A stretch of 64,000 bases of DNA from an uncultured Luminiphilus sp. (lineage in GTDB: Bacteria; Pseudomonadota; Gammaproteobacteria; Pseudomonadales; Halieaceae): NCBI GenBank assembly GCA_943840615.1, contig CALSVI010000006.1:62001-126000 (forward strand), given 5' to 3'. How positions within the stretch are numbered: position 1 is the stretch's first letter; the number at the start of each line of letters is the position of its first letter. Position numbers and translations under genes: made by a program. The notes below the pieces were generated by a model. The model did not search any database. It was given only the letters and a program-made list of their open reading frames with translations, and was not told the DNA's origin. Shown piece by piece: positions 8,175 through 18,135 of this stretch.

Positions 8175-8658
8175 CACGCCGCCACTCTCCGCTCGCTCCG
8201 CCGTCTTTATGCACCAGCTGTGTTGCTTCAATTGTCATACCACGGTCTATCGCTTTGCACAGGTCATAGAGCGTCAACGCCGCCACCGACGCTGCCGTGA
8301 GCGCCTCCATTTCGACCCCTGTCTGCCCTGTAACCTTACACGTCACCTCGATGTGAATACCGGGTAAAGCATTGTCGGGCCTCAGATCGATCTTGACTGA
8401 AGACAAAGGCAGTGGATGACACAAGGGGATCAACTCGGCGCACTTCTTAGCCGCCTGAATACCGGCAATGCGCGCCACTGCCATCGCATCACCCTTGGGC
8501 ACTGCGCCGTTCATGATAGCTGCGAGCGTCGCAGCCTGCATACGCACACGACTAGAGGCCGTCGCCTCACGAGCGGTGACAGCTTTCTCAGTGACATCAA
8601 CAATGTGCGCCCGTCCCGCATCGTCGAGATGGGTAAGGCGATCTGACTGTTCTGGCAT
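8161..8658 (-). CDS. moaC: Cyclic pyranopterin monophosphate synthase MoaC
   Basis: A 165-residue MoaC, which with MoaA makes cPMP from GTP. Motifs: GKG-like [44 protein letters not shown] and the C-terminal DGGASGEWR. Start ATG 8658 leads the minus-strand moaCDE operon. The divergent MFS gene starts 80 bp away. Confidence 0.96.
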   Translation of the reverse strand: MPEQSDRLTHLDDAGRAHIVDVTEKAVTAREATASSRVRMQAATLAAIMNGAVPKGDAMAVARIAGIQAAKKCAELIPLCHPLPLSSVKIDLRPDNALPGIHIEVTCKVTGQTGVEMEALTAASVAALTLYDLCKAIDRGMTIEATQLVHKDGGASGEWRREYHD

Positions 8659-8738
8659 AGGTCAATGCTAACACTCCGGTGCGGCAAACGGCATAAGCTG
8701 GCATGATGCCCAACCAAAGCAGTTATCTCGGATAAAAC

Positions 8739-10032
8739 ATGACGCCAGAGCAGCCTCCGGCTGAAAGCGCTCGCTATCGCTGGACCGTGCTGATCATGCT
8801 GACAGTGGTCTACACCTTCAATTTTATTGATCGGCAGATCCTTGTCATTTTGCAGGAACCCATCAAGGCTGATCTCGGCCTAAGCGATGCGCAACTCGGG
8901 CTGCTCACCGGCTTCAGCTTCGCCCTCGTCTACGTCACCGCCGGCATACCCATTGCTTGGCTCGCGGATCGCAGTAACCGGCGCAATATTGTCGTGGCTT
9001 CACTGACGTTTTGGTCCTTTATGACCGCCATCTCCGGGCTGGTGCAAAACTATGGTCAGCTGCTCGCCGCCCGCATCGGCGTCGGCGTGGGAGAAGCCGG
9101 TGGCTCCCCGCCCTCCCACTCGATGATCAGTGATTACTTCCCGCCAAGCAGTCGCGGCACGGCGCTGTCGTTCTACAGCATGGGCATCTATATCGGGGTA
9201 CTGTTTGGCTTTGCTGCGGGAGGCTGGATCGCTGAAAACTTCGGGTGGCGCAACGCCTTTTTCGTGATCGGCATACCGGGGATTCTGTATGCTCTGGCGG
9301 TATTTTGGGTCGTCAGAGAGCCTAAACGAGGCCAGTACGATCCAGGGGGGGTGCCCGCCAAGTCTTCCCTGAAGGAAACCATGGCGCATCTCAGCAGCCG
9401 CCCGACTTTCTGGTGGATTTCTGTGGGCTGCGCGTTTACGGCATTTGTATCCTACGGCAATGGCAACTTCATGCCCTCGTTTCTCATGCGCAACCACGGG
9501 CTGTCGCTGTCGGAGGTCGGCGTCATTCTGGGTTTGATTTCGGGCCTGTCGGGCGCAACCGGCACTTTTCTTGGCGGATTTCTCGCCGACCGATTGAGCG
9601 TACAAGACATGCGGTGGTATATCTGGATTCCGATGCTGGGCGCCCTGTCAGCGATGATTCCCGCGTATTACACGCTACTGGGCGATAATACGACGCTGAT
9701 CATTGCCGCCATGATTCCCTCACAAATATTGGGCGCGCTCTATCTCGGCCCCTGTATCGCCACCTGCCACAACTCTGGTATCGCCCGGCATGCGCGCCAT
9801 GGCCTCGGCGATCCTCTACTTTGTGCTCAACATCATTGGGCTCGGCCTGGGCCCGCTAACGGTGGGGATTCTCAGCGATGCTTTTGCGGACGCCTATGGC
9901 GAAAACAACTTACGCTACGCCATGGCCTCGACCCTCACCATTAGTCTGGTCGGGATATTCTTTTTGTGGATGGGCGCGAGAAGTTTAAAGCGAGACTTGC
10001 AAACCAATCAACAAGCGCTAATTTCTGTCTAA
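8739..10032 (+). CDS. MFS transporter (frameshifted)
   Basis: A 12-helix major facilitator of about 430 residues of the type often annotated as hexuronate/phthalate or spinster-like transporters: FNFIDRQILVILQEPIKADL at the start, the loop-2/3 motif WLADRSNRRN, and GVGVGEAGGSP. Reading breaks near 9771-9774, where one extra base shifts frame; after it the frame starting LVSPGMRAMASA continues to the normal end at 10032. Substrate unknown; the following alpha/beta hydrolase (38 bp on) may act on the imported compound. Confidence 0.8.
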
Positions 10033-10070
10033 TAACGCCAATGCTCTACCCTTATGCGAGGACCATTGTA

Positions 10071-10959
10071 ATGACGCGATTCCCGACCCCATGCCTTATC
10101 TTAATTGTGCTGATCTGGAGCACAGCAGCCCTCGCCAGTGACGTTACTTTCGAGCGTCGCTACGTCGATCTTGAGTGGGGCCAGATTCACCTGCTGAGCG
10201 CCACCCCGACGCAAGCGGCCACCGCCGCGCCAGTGGTGTGCTTTGCACCGACCCCCTACTCCGGTAATTATTATCGGCTGCTCATGCAGGCACTGGGGCA
10301 GGATCGCACTGTGCTGGCTCCTGACTACCCGGGGCTCGGTCAGTCAGATCGGCCCGATAGCGACCTCGACATTGCGGCGCACGCCGACATCATGGCCGAC
10401 ATGCTCATTGCTGCCGGCTGGGGGCCCGAGGCGAAGGGCCCGGTTGATGCCTGCGGTTATCACACAGGCGCATTCATCGCGACAGAATTGGCGCTCCGAC
10501 ACCCGGGCCTGGTCCGCCGAGTCGTCTTAATCGGAATCCCCTTTTATGAGGGCAGCGAACGCAGCGAGCGCTACCAAAACTTCGGCAGCGTTAAGCCACT
10601 TCCCGACTCCTTTGCTGCGCTGGGGCAGGACTGGATCTTTGCGGTGGACAACCGCGCGACAGGCGTCGCGCTAGACCGGGCTTACTCCAATTTTCTTGAA
10701 TCCGCGGCAGCCTGGCAGAACAAGGCCCTTATGTATGCGGCCGTGTTCCAATATCCCGCTGAGCAGCGAGCCCCGCTCCTCCAGCACCCAACGCTTGTGC
10801 TCAACCCCCATGGGAAGCCTGAAGGAACCCACACGCGCGTTCGCCGCATTGTTGCCCAACTCGGTACTGGTCGAACTACCCGACCTGAAGTACGGCATAT
10901 TTGATACCGCACCCGATGTGATCGCGGGCGCATCACGCGCTTTCCTGAACGCTCCCTAA
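10071..10959 (+). CDS. Secreted alpha/beta-hydrolase-fold protein (frameshifted)
   Basis: About 295 residues after joining two frames. A signal peptide (to STAALAS) precedes an alpha/beta-hydrolase fold with DYPGLGQSDRP and a nucleophile elbow that reads G129-Y-H-T-G133 where classical enzymes have G-x-S-x-G. The late strand LVLNP runs into a one-base shift within the CCCCC or GGG run at 10805-10814; the other frame then gives SLKEPTRAFAALLPN ... LKYGIFDTAP, supplying the catalytic-His region as a Tyr-Gly in place of the usual His-Gly. With both Ser and His replaced, ordinary hydrolase activity is doubtful. GAGGA precedes ATG 10071. Confidence 0.65.
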
Positions 10960-11084
10960 CCTGCGGGTTGATATCGGGCCGGGCGAAAAGCGGCAACCAA
11001 AAGCCCCGATTGTCCTCGATTTGCATATAAAAGATATATTGATGTAACTTTAGGACAAATAAGCATGTCTCGAAGGACTACCGT

Positions 11085-11696
11085 ATGAATTCTATTGCCC
11101 GCGCGCTGTGTTTCGCGCTGCTCACTTCCCTCGCATCTGCCCTGACATTTGCACCACTCTCTCTCGCAGGACACCATGAGGAAGACCAAGCCGATGACCC
11201 AATCGCCGCTGCTGCGGAATTTCCTCTCTTACTCCGCCGCACGACGCTCATCGTGCGTGATATCGAGGCGTCCCTGAAGCTCTACCGCGACGGATTGGGC
11301 ATGGAGGTCATCTACGATGAGGAAATTAACCGCCCGCACTCCAGCGAAGATCGAGAGCAGAAGCTGCGGCTCATCTTTCTCAAGGCCTCCCATGACTATG
11401 TGGGAGTGATTGGTCTGATCGACTACGAATATGGCTACCCCGACCACCCCGCTCATACCAAGCCAGTGCGCCGCGAGGGCTTCACACCGGGCAACGCCAT
11501 TTTGCTCTTCAATACAGCGGGCCTCGAAGAAAAATGGCCGACCATTGTCGGCGCACCGGGGGTTGAAGTGATCAGCAAACCCAAGCTAACGGAATACCCG
11601 GGCTACGGCGGGGTCGGCAAGATTCGCGTGTTGGTTTCTAAGTTCTACGACGCAGACGGGTATATTCTCGAGGTGAACCAAATTCTCGCGGACTGA
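11085..11696 (+). CDS. Secreted glyoxalase/VOC-family protein
   Basis: A 203-residue protein with a signal peptide ending near LSLAG, an acidic linker, and a vicinal-oxygen-chelate domain: RRTTLIVRDIEASLKLYRDGLGM at the start of the first beta-alpha-beta module and KFYDADGYILEV at the end. VOC proteins bind metals and act on vicinal oxygens or simply sequester ligands. An AAGGA site lies eight bases before ATG 11085. Periplasmic location is inferred from the signal peptide. Function unknown. Confidence 0.75.
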   Translation: MNSIARALCFALLTSLASALTFAPLSLAGHHEEDQADDPIAAAAEFPLLLRRTTLIVRDIEASLKLYRDGLGMEVIYDEEINRPHSSEDREQKLRLIFLKASHDYVGVIGLIDYEYGYPDHPAHTKPVRREGFTPGNAILLFNTAGLEEKWPTIVGAPGVEVISKPKLTEYPGYGGVGKIRVLVSKFYDADGYILEVNQILAD

Positions 11697-11825
11697 AGCT
11701 CAGCCGCTCACCTGAAGGCCCGAAAAACACGCCCCTAAACCTCTCGCTTGCATGCGCCAAGTCTGGGGAGTACGGTAATAGCGCGCGAAAGCGCAACCAA
11801 CAAAAACAATACCTGGGGGAAAAAA

Positions 11826-12240
11826 ATGTCTGAATTAGACCTATTCGGTTTTATCGGCACGAACCGTTCTATCTTCGCCACATTCTTTCTGTGCGGCGTG
11901 CTAATGCCAGTTGGGCGTCGTGATCGTCGCCTATCTCTTCAGAAACTTTCCGACTATCGTTCGCGGTGGCGCGATGGTGTCAGCCCTGATCGGGGTTGTG
12001 ATGCTAACCTTCTTCTCTATGGGTTCGCAGAACGCCTTTTTCATGATGCTCACCATGCTCAGCGAAATGGCCGGAAATGGATCTGAAGCGGCAACGACCT
12101 TTCTTACCTCGGCAGGCATGCCGATTGGCGAGACAATCAATCCACCGGGTTGGATGATGGCGTTGTCTCTGGTTCAGGTGGTGATCAATCTCATCCTGAC
12201 CGTCTACGTCTTCTTGTTAGCCAAGTGGGATAACAACTAA
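11826..12240 (+). CDS. Small multi-pass membrane protein (frameshifted)
   Basis: Two frames give about 137 residues with probably four transmembrane segments: FATFFLCGVLM, a VVIVAYLF stretch, MVSALIGVVMLTFFSM, and LVQVVINLILTVYVFLLAKW. The break is at the CC at 11907-11908, where dropping one base joins VLM to QLGVVIVAY. A GGGGG ribosome site precedes ATG 11826 and a strong terminator follows the stop, so it forms its own transcript. No family recognised. Confidence 0.55.
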
Positions 12241-12276
12241 TATTCCGACTTCTGTGACTGTCTTTCTGTCTTTCGA

Positions 12277-12298
12277 GGGGGCCAAGGCCCCCTTTTTT
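12277..12298 (+). terminator. Rho-independent terminator
   Basis: GGGGGC / GCCCCC stem with CAAG loop followed by TTTTTTGT. It ends the membrane-protein transcript and lies just before the stop of the convergent gene at 12307. Confidence 0.88.
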
Positions 12299-12306
12299 GT
12301 GCCTGC

Positions 12307-12735
12307 TTACTTGAGCGGAGAGACCTCGAAGGTCATCGTCTTGGCTACAAAATCAACCTCGCCCGATACGATATTGATAACCCCGTCGGAAACCATGTCG
12401 AGAGAGTACATCTGGAAAACCGCACCCTTGCGCCGATAGACACCCTGTAACGTTGCGGTCGCAAACTCTTCGCCATTTTGGGTCCACGCAAAACCGGTAA
12501 ATTCACCTGAATCGCCCCTGTTTTGCTTATCGGTAAATTCATAAGACAGCCACACCCGTCCGTAAGGCCCCGCCTCACCCGTGGCAGAAATCTTGTAGTT
12601 GGTGCCGTCGGTGGTATGCGCTGAATCAATATCAAAATTCGCCGTAAATCCGTCGTCTCCGTAATCAAGGTCCTGAGCCAGCGCGAAGGGCATACAGAAC
12701 GTTGCAGCCAGTATCAAAGTGATCTTCTTCATCAT
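12307..12735 (-). CDS. Secreted hypothetical protein
   Basis: A 142-residue protein with a clear signal peptide (ILAATFCMPFALA, cleaved before QDL). The mature part is beta-rich with many Gly, Asp and aromatic residues and ends in strands VINIVSGEVDFVAKTMTFEV; an eight-stranded beta barrel is plausible but not shown. GGGGAAG precedes two adjacent ATG codons; the first is taken. No family recognised. It stands alone, convergent with the membrane-protein gene. Confidence 0.6.
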   Translation of the reverse strand: MMKKITLILAATFCMPFALAQDLDYGDDGFTANFDIDSAHTTDGTNYKISATGEAGPYGRVWLSYEFTDKQNRGDSGEFTGFAWTQNGEEFATATLQGVYRRKGAVFQMYSLDMVSDGVINIVSGEVDFVAKTMTFEVSPLK

Positions 12736-12993
12736 GTTACTTCCCCTTGAAATTGCTTTTCATACACATAACTGTGGCATGTCACCGATACAACCGTGAC
12801 TGGACAGACAGTCTCACGAATACCGGCTTATCGACAAGCACGGGGTAACAACCTTTGGAGCGCTGAGAATTAGGTCAAAAGCTGTCACGAATTGCTCAAC
12901 ATGCTGAGGGCCCGCTCCGCTAAACTCGACCGCGCGGCGCGAGACCTGAGATGGCCGGCCAATGAACCACACCCATGACCTTAATAGGAGCCT

Positions 12994-13296
12994 ATGAATA
13001 TGCGTGATCGTCAATACCGTCAGATTGGTCTATCTCTTGTCGCAGCGGCTAGCGTGGCATTGCTCAGCGCTTGCGCAGACAAGACTGGCAGTGAGGGCTG
13101 GTGCGAAACGATGAGCGCCAAGAGCAAAAGCGAATGGACCGGTGAGGAGACTAAAAGCTATGCCGCGCACTGCGTATTCGACAGCACCACAATCGGCAGT
13201 GACACGTGGTGTGAAAATCTCAAAGAGACGCCCAAAGGCGACTGGACGACCCAAGAAGTGGCCGATTACGCCCAGTACTGCGTAGTCAGCCAGTAA
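12994..13296 (+). CDS. Lipoprotein with tandem DUF3012 repeats
   Basis: A 100-residue small lipoprotein: signal peptide with lipobox LLSAC, then two copies of a roughly 30-residue motif W-C-E-x-(M/L) ... K-(S/G)-(E/D)-W-T-x-(E/Q)-E ... Y-A-x-x-C (residues about 36-61 and 71-96). Single copies of this motif are typical of DUF3012 proteins; two Cys per copy suggest a disulfide-closed helical hairpin. An AGGAG site precedes the start; the second ATG at 13000 is also possible. Role unknown. Confidence 0.75.
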   Translation: MNMRDRQYRQIGLSLVAAASVALLSACADKTGSEGWCETMSAKSKSEWTGEETKSYAAHCVFDSTTIGSDTWCENLKETPKGDWTTQEVADYAQYCVVSQ

Positions 13297-13305
13297 AATC
13301 TCCCG

Positions 13306-13328
13306 AGAGGCGGCTTCTGGCCGCCTCT
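13306..13328 (+). terminator. Probable terminator hairpin
   Basis: A perfect 9-bp stem AGAGGCGGC / GCCGCCTCT with a 5-nt loop, 10 bp after the DUF3012 gene stop. The following ACTCCTTTCC is only a weak T-tract, so efficiency is uncertain. Confidence 0.6.
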
Positions 13329-13368
13329 ACTCCTTTCCTTGTGCCGCGGCGCAAGTCACAATTCGCCC

Positions 13369-15931
13369 ATGAGCGAAGCCCCCTCAGCCACGCATACACC
13401 CATGATGCAGCAGTATCTCGCGATCAAAAGCGAACATCCGCGCGAACTGCTGTTTTATCGTATGGGAGATTTCTACGAGTTGTTTTACGACGACGCCGAG
13501 GTGGCGTCCAGGCTTCTCGATATCACGCTGACCAGCCGCGGTAAATCCGCAGGTGAGGCGATTCCCATGGCAGGGGTTCCCTACCATGCCGCAGAGGGCT
13601 ACCTGGCAAGACTGGTCAAGGCTGGACGCTCGGTAGCGATTGCCGAGCAAATCGGCGACCCGGCAACCAGTAAGGGTCCTGTCGAGCGGCAGGTGGCCCG
13701 CATTGTCACGCCGGGCACCCTGACAGATGAATCGCTTCTTGATGCGCGCCAGGACGCGCTGATACTGGCGGTGGCAAGCGATCAAAATACTTTTGGCCTG
13801 GCCTGGCTGGATGTCAGCAGCGGACGATTTCTGGTATCCGAGGTCGATGACGAAGTCGGACTCGAAGCCGAGATCGCACGCCTCGCCCCGGCAGAGATCC
13901 TCGTACCGGAATCGAGCCTTCTCGCTGAGGCTGAATGGCCCGGCGCCCTCCGGAGGCAGCCCGACTGGTGCTTCGAAGCAGTGAGCGCCCGCGAGGCGTT
14001 GCAGAGACAATTTCAGACCCGGGATCTCGATGGCTTTGGCTGTGGTGGACTGACTGTGGCGATCTCCGCTGCGGGTGCGTTGCTGACCTACGTCAAAGAC
14101 ACGCAGCGCAGTGACCTCCCTCACATCCGTGCGATTCATCTCGAATCACAAAGTGGCGCGGTCATTCTTGATGCGGCCACGCGCCGTAATCTCGAGATCG
14201 ACCAAACCCTGAGCGGCGGTGAGGAGCACACGCTTTACGCGGTATACGACAGCACGGTCACTGCAATGGGCGCCCGGCATTTGCGACGCTGGCTGCATCG
14301 CCCCATCAATAACCTCGAGGCGATTGAAGAACGCCTCGGCGCGGTCAGCTCATTGATACAAGACTATGGCTTTGAGCCGCTGCGCGAAGCGCTCAACGAA
14401 ATTGCCGATCTCGAGCGAATTCTCTCGCGGGTTGCTCTGGGATCTGCACGACCACGTGACTTGAGTCGACTGGGGAGTAGCCTGACACACCTACCACTCA
14501 TCCGAAGCCGCCTCCCCAAAGCATCCGCATTACTTGATCAACTGGCAGACGCCCTTCCCGACTACACCGCCCTCACCGAGCTGCTCGAGCGAGCCATTAT
14601 CGACAACCCGCCGGTATTGATTCGGGACGGTGGTGTCATTGCCCCGGGCTACGACAAAGAGCTCGATGAACTGCGCGGCATTAGCGAGAATGCCGGCGCC
14701 TATCTTGCTCGACCTCGAGCAGCGGGAGCGCGCCAGCACGGGTCTCTCAACCCTCAAGGTGGGCTACAACCGGGTACACGGTTATTACATTGAAATCAGT
14801 CGCAGTCAGTCTGAGCAGGCTCCGGACGCCTATCAACGACGACAAACCCTCAAAAATGTTGAGCGCTTCATCACGCCGGAGCTGAAAACCTTTGAGGACA
14901 AAGCACTATCGAGCAAAAGCCGCTCACTTGCGCGTGAGAAGCACCTCTATGAGGCACTGGTGACAGAAATTGCTGAATCGCTCACGCCGCTTCAAGCAAC
15001 AGCGACCGCCCTGTGTGACCTCGATGTGCTTGCCTGCTTCGCAGAGCGGGCCTCCGCGCTGGGGCTGTGTCGCCCCCAGTTCACTCAGCAGACATTACTG
15101 CAGATCGAGGGGGGTCGACACCCAGTCGTCGAAGCCGTCCGCGATGTGCCGTTTATCGCCAATGACACGCTTCTCGACCACCAGCGAAGAATGTTGCTGA
15201 TCACCGGCCCCAACATGGGGGGTAAATCGACCTATATGAGACAGAACGCACTGATCGCGCTGCTCGCTCACGTGGGCGCATTTGTGCCGGCTCAGGCGGT
15301 ATCGCTTTCGTGCCTTGACCGTATCTTCACCCGGATCGGTTCATCCGACGATCTCGCCAGCGGACGCTCAACGTTTATGGTCGAGATGACCGAGACGGCA
15401 AACATATTGCACAACGCGACGGAGCGCAGTCTGATTCTGATGGATGAAATCGGTCGGGGTACCAGCACCTTCGATGGCCTGAGTATCGCCTGGGCCACGG
15501 CGCTAGCACTGGCCAATCAGGTAAAAGCACTGACCTTCTTTGCCACTCATTACTTTGAGCTGACTGTCCTACCCGAACAACACCCGGCGATGGCCAACGT
15601 GCACCTTGACGCGACAGAACATGAAGATCATGTGGTCTTTCTTCACCAGATTCAGGAAGGCCCTGCCAATCGGAGTTTTGGACTCCAGGTTGCCAAGCTC
15701 GCCGGTGTACCCAACAGTGTGCTGGGTGCGGCCAAGGACAAGCTTCACGAATTGGAGAGCGGTCGCTCCGCCGGGCCTCCCCCTCTTCAAACGGAGTTAT
15801 TCGTGCCACCCAGAAACGCGCCATCGCCCGTGCTGGAAACGCTACAATCTCTCGAACCTGACGAGTTGAGCGCCAGAGAGGCATTGGAGTGGCTTTACCA
15901 GCTGAAACAGAAGCTGGAAGATGAACGCTGA
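13369..15931 (+). CDS. mutS: DNA mismatch repair protein MutS (frameshifted)
   Basis: About 853 residues after joining two frames, the normal MutS length. The N-terminal domain has the mismatch-reading [14 protein letters not shown] (Phe-x-Glu); the lever/clamp region contains [13 protein letters not shown]; the ATPase has Walker [10 protein letters not shown], the signature around STFMVEMTE, Walker [19 protein letters not shown] and the ATHY switch. Reading breaks at the TT at 14705-14706, where one extra base separates ENAGAYL from [11 protein letters not shown] 13369 is chosen from alignment to the family N-terminus. fdxA follows in the same direction, as in Pseudomonas. Confidence 0.93.
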
Positions 15932-15991
15932 GCAGTTTTCAAAATCCGCTACAGCCAGTATCCTTCGCCGTGAAATAAATGAGGTATCAGT

Positions 15992-16315
15992 ATGACGTTC
16001 GTTGTTGGCGAAGATTGCATCAAGTGCAAACACACCGACTGTGTAGAAGTCTGCCCAGTCGACTGTTTCTATGAAGGGCCCAATTTTCTCGTGATTCACC
16101 CCGACGAGTGCATTGACTGCGCGCTCTGTGAGCCCGAGTGTCCTGTTGATGCGATTTACTCAGAAGATGAACTGCCGGGAGATCAGGAGGCTTTTCTGCA
16201 GCTGAATTCAGAACTGGCCGAGGTCTGGCCCAACATCACCGAGCGGAAAGAACCATTGCCCGATGCCGAAGACTGGGCGGGCAAGCCCGGCAAACTGGAA
16301 CTGCTGGAGCGTTAA
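15992..16315 (+). CDS. fdxA: Seven-iron ferredoxin FdxA
   Basis: A 107-residue ferredoxin with eight cluster Cys (C9, C12, C17, C21, C40, C43, C46, C50) in the spacing of [3Fe-4S][4Fe-4S] proteins, plus the long C-terminal extension of this family (WPNI ... PLPDAEDW). It carries electrons in the cytoplasm. It sits between mutS and nlpD as in Pseudomonas, but the rpoS gene normally next to it is absent. A G/C hairpin without T-tract follows at 16323-16342. Confidence 0.95.
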   Translation: MTFVVGEDCIKCKHTDCVEVCPVDCFYEGPNFLVIHPDECIDCALCEPECPVDAIYSEDELPGDQEAFLQLNSELAEVWPNITERKEPLPDAEDWAGKPGKLELLER

Positions 16316-16372
16316 CATTAAGCGACGGCTAGGTGGCCGTCGATATCGCATTGCACGCTAACGAGCGGGGAT

Positions 16373-17227
16373 CTAACGGGCGGGGAGTAGCGCTACCGGA
16401 TTAACCGGACGGCCGTTGCGCCGGATTTCGAAGTGCAGTTTCACCGCATCGCTGCTCGTGCTGCCCATCCGCGCAATCATCTGTCCGGCGTCCACCTGCT
16501 CACCTTCCACTGCCAGCAGTTCATCATTGTGGCCATAGGCACTCAGGTAGGTGTCGTTGTGCTTGACGATCAGCAAGGCGCCGTAACCGGTGACGCCTGT
16601 TCCAGCATAGACCACCACACCGGCAGCAGTCGCCCTGATGGGCGAGCCTCTCTCGCCCGCAAGATCGATCCCCTTGTGCCGCTCATCCGAGAAAGCCCGG
16701 CTCACTTCCCCCTTTACGGGCCAGGACCATCGATCTACCGGCACATTGGGTGGCGCCGCTTTCGCGGTCGATAAAGCGTGTGACGGCGGGCCTGATGCAA
16801 TCTGCTCGCGCCCATTATCTGCAGGGGGCGGCGCTGTGCCTGCCGTAACGGCAGTCGGCTTCGCATCCGCCCCGGCAGGTTTTGGCACCACTGCCGACGC
16901 AGCAGCGCTAGGCGCCGTGGTCAGCGACTGACCCACCCGAATCACAAAGGGTGGATCGATGCCATTGAACTGCGCCAACGTTCGGTGATCCATGCCCAGA
17001 CGAAATGCGACCGAATAGAGCGTATCGCCGGGCTCGACAACATAATGTGGCCCCCTCGGCAGCTCGGGCCCGTAGTCCGGGCTCCTGGGGGTTGCCTCTC
17101 GCACCTCGGGCACTTCCTCAACTGCCAGCGTCGACTTATTTTCAATCACCGCCGGTGGGTGATCGGCGCAGCTCGTCAACAGGAGCAGTCCCATTGTCGC
17201 CACGATTAGTGCTGAGTGTCGAATCAC
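16373..17227 (-). CDS. nlpD: NlpD-like lipoprotein (LysM + degenerate LytM)
   Basis: A 284-residue outer-membrane lipoprotein that in E. coli activates the amidase AmiC at division. GTG 17227, overlapping the upstream stop (GTGA), gives a 19-residue signal before the LLTSC lipobox; the next ATG would leave too short a signal. A LysM domain (HYVVEPGDTLYSVAFRLGM) is followed by a low-complexity Ala/Pro linker and a LytM/M23 domain. The H-x-H of active peptidases is K-L-H here, so it is probably catalytically dead, as expected for NlpD. Co-transcribed with pcm and the DUF368 gene. Confidence 0.88.
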   Translation of the reverse strand: MIRHSALIVATMGLLLLTSCADHPPAVIENKSTLAVEEVPEVREATPRSPDYGPELPRGPHYVVEPGDTLYSVAFRLGMDHRTLAQFNGIDPPFVIRVGQSLTTAPSAAASAVVPKPAGADAKPTAVTAGTAPPPADNGREQIASGPPSHALSTAKAAPPNVPVDRWSWPVKGEVSRAFSDERHKGIDLAGERGSPIRATAAGVVVYAGTGVTGYGALLIVKHNDTYLSAYGHNDELLAVEGEQVDAGQMIARMGSTSSDAVKLHFEIRRNGRPVNPVALLPAR

Positions 17228-18135
17228 GCTACGACGTGCCGCGTTGCGGCGAGCCGTTGCACGCCCCAAACCAGAAACAGGCCCGCGAAAAAACTGGCCA
17301 CACACACACCGAGTTGCGGCTCGGACACGGCGCCCGGCAATACCGGCCGCATCACTGTCACTGCGTCAGCGCCTGACTCGATCAATATCTTGGCCCGCCA
17401 GGGCCAGACAGCAACCAGAGAGCCCATTAACACACCGCTCAAAAACGCCATGGCACGCGCACGATAGGACTTCAGCACGCGGTCCAGTAATCGGGCAAAC
17501 AGCCCAAGGCCCGTTACGCACCCTGCTGCCAGCGTGAGTAATTCGGTCACTTGCACGGTCTTAATCGCTGACAATACGGGCTCATACATTCCCATCAATA
17601 CCAGCATAAAACTGCCCGATACCCCCGGGAGAATCATCGCGCAAATCGCGATGGCACCGGCAAAAAATAAGCCGGGAAGCCCCGCCAGAAAGGGCACCGG
17701 GGGCATCAATGCCGCGCCCACTGCTACACAAACGCCCACCGTAAAGCCGATAAAGCGATCCGGGCGAGTCAGCGTCACTTCATCACGGAGCAGTAGCACG
17801 GCGCTGATCAAAATCAGCCCTGAAAAAAATGCCCAGAGTGGCTGCGGATAGTGGCTCAGCAGCCAGTGGATCCCTGAGGCCATGGAAAAAATAGCCGTCA
17901 GGATGCCGCACAGCAGCACCGCGAGAAACGCCCCGTCGAGTCGGAACCACAGTGCTCGCCAACGTCCTCGTAACAACAGCGCAACGGCTTCGGCGTCAGC
18001 GGCCACAATAGCGCTTAGCAAGCGCTCGTAAATCCCGGTAATCAACGCGATGGTGCCGCCCGAGACGCCCGGCACGATGTCTGCCATACCCATCGCCAAG
18101 CCGCGAGCAAATATCCCTGCCAGAGGCTGCCTCAA
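17224..18135 (-). CDS. DUF368 family polyprenyl-phosphate transporter (PopT-like)
   Basis: A 303-residue polytopic membrane protein with the family hallmark repeated in both halves: ADIVPGVSGGTIAL near residue 20 and MILPGVSGSFMLVLMGMYE in the middle, forming inverted re-entrant loops. DUF368 proteins were reported to recycle undecaprenyl phosphate across the cytoplasmic membrane. It is inserted between pcm and nlpD and overlaps both by 4 nt, linking lipid-carrier recycling to a cell-wall-hydrolase activator in one operon. Confidence 0.88.
   Translation of the reverse strand: MRQPLAGIFARGLAMGMADIVPGVSGGTIALITGIYERLLSAIVAADAEAVALLLRGRWRALWFRLDGAFLAVLLCGILTAIFSMASGIHWLLSHYPQPLWAFFSGLILISAVLLLRDEVTLTRPDRFIGFTVGVCVAVGAALMPPVPFLAGLPGLFFAGAIAICAMILPGVSGSFMLVLMGMYEPVLSAIKTVQVTELLTLAAGCVTGLGLFARLLDRVLKSYRARAMAFLSGVLMGSLVAVWPWRAKILIESGADAVTVMRPVLPGAVSEPQLGVCVASFFAGLFLVWGVQRLAATRHVVA

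Noticed and set aside
16323..16342. Hairpin after fdxA as terminator
   Set aside because: A good 7-bp stem but no T-tract; left as a note in the fdxA entry.
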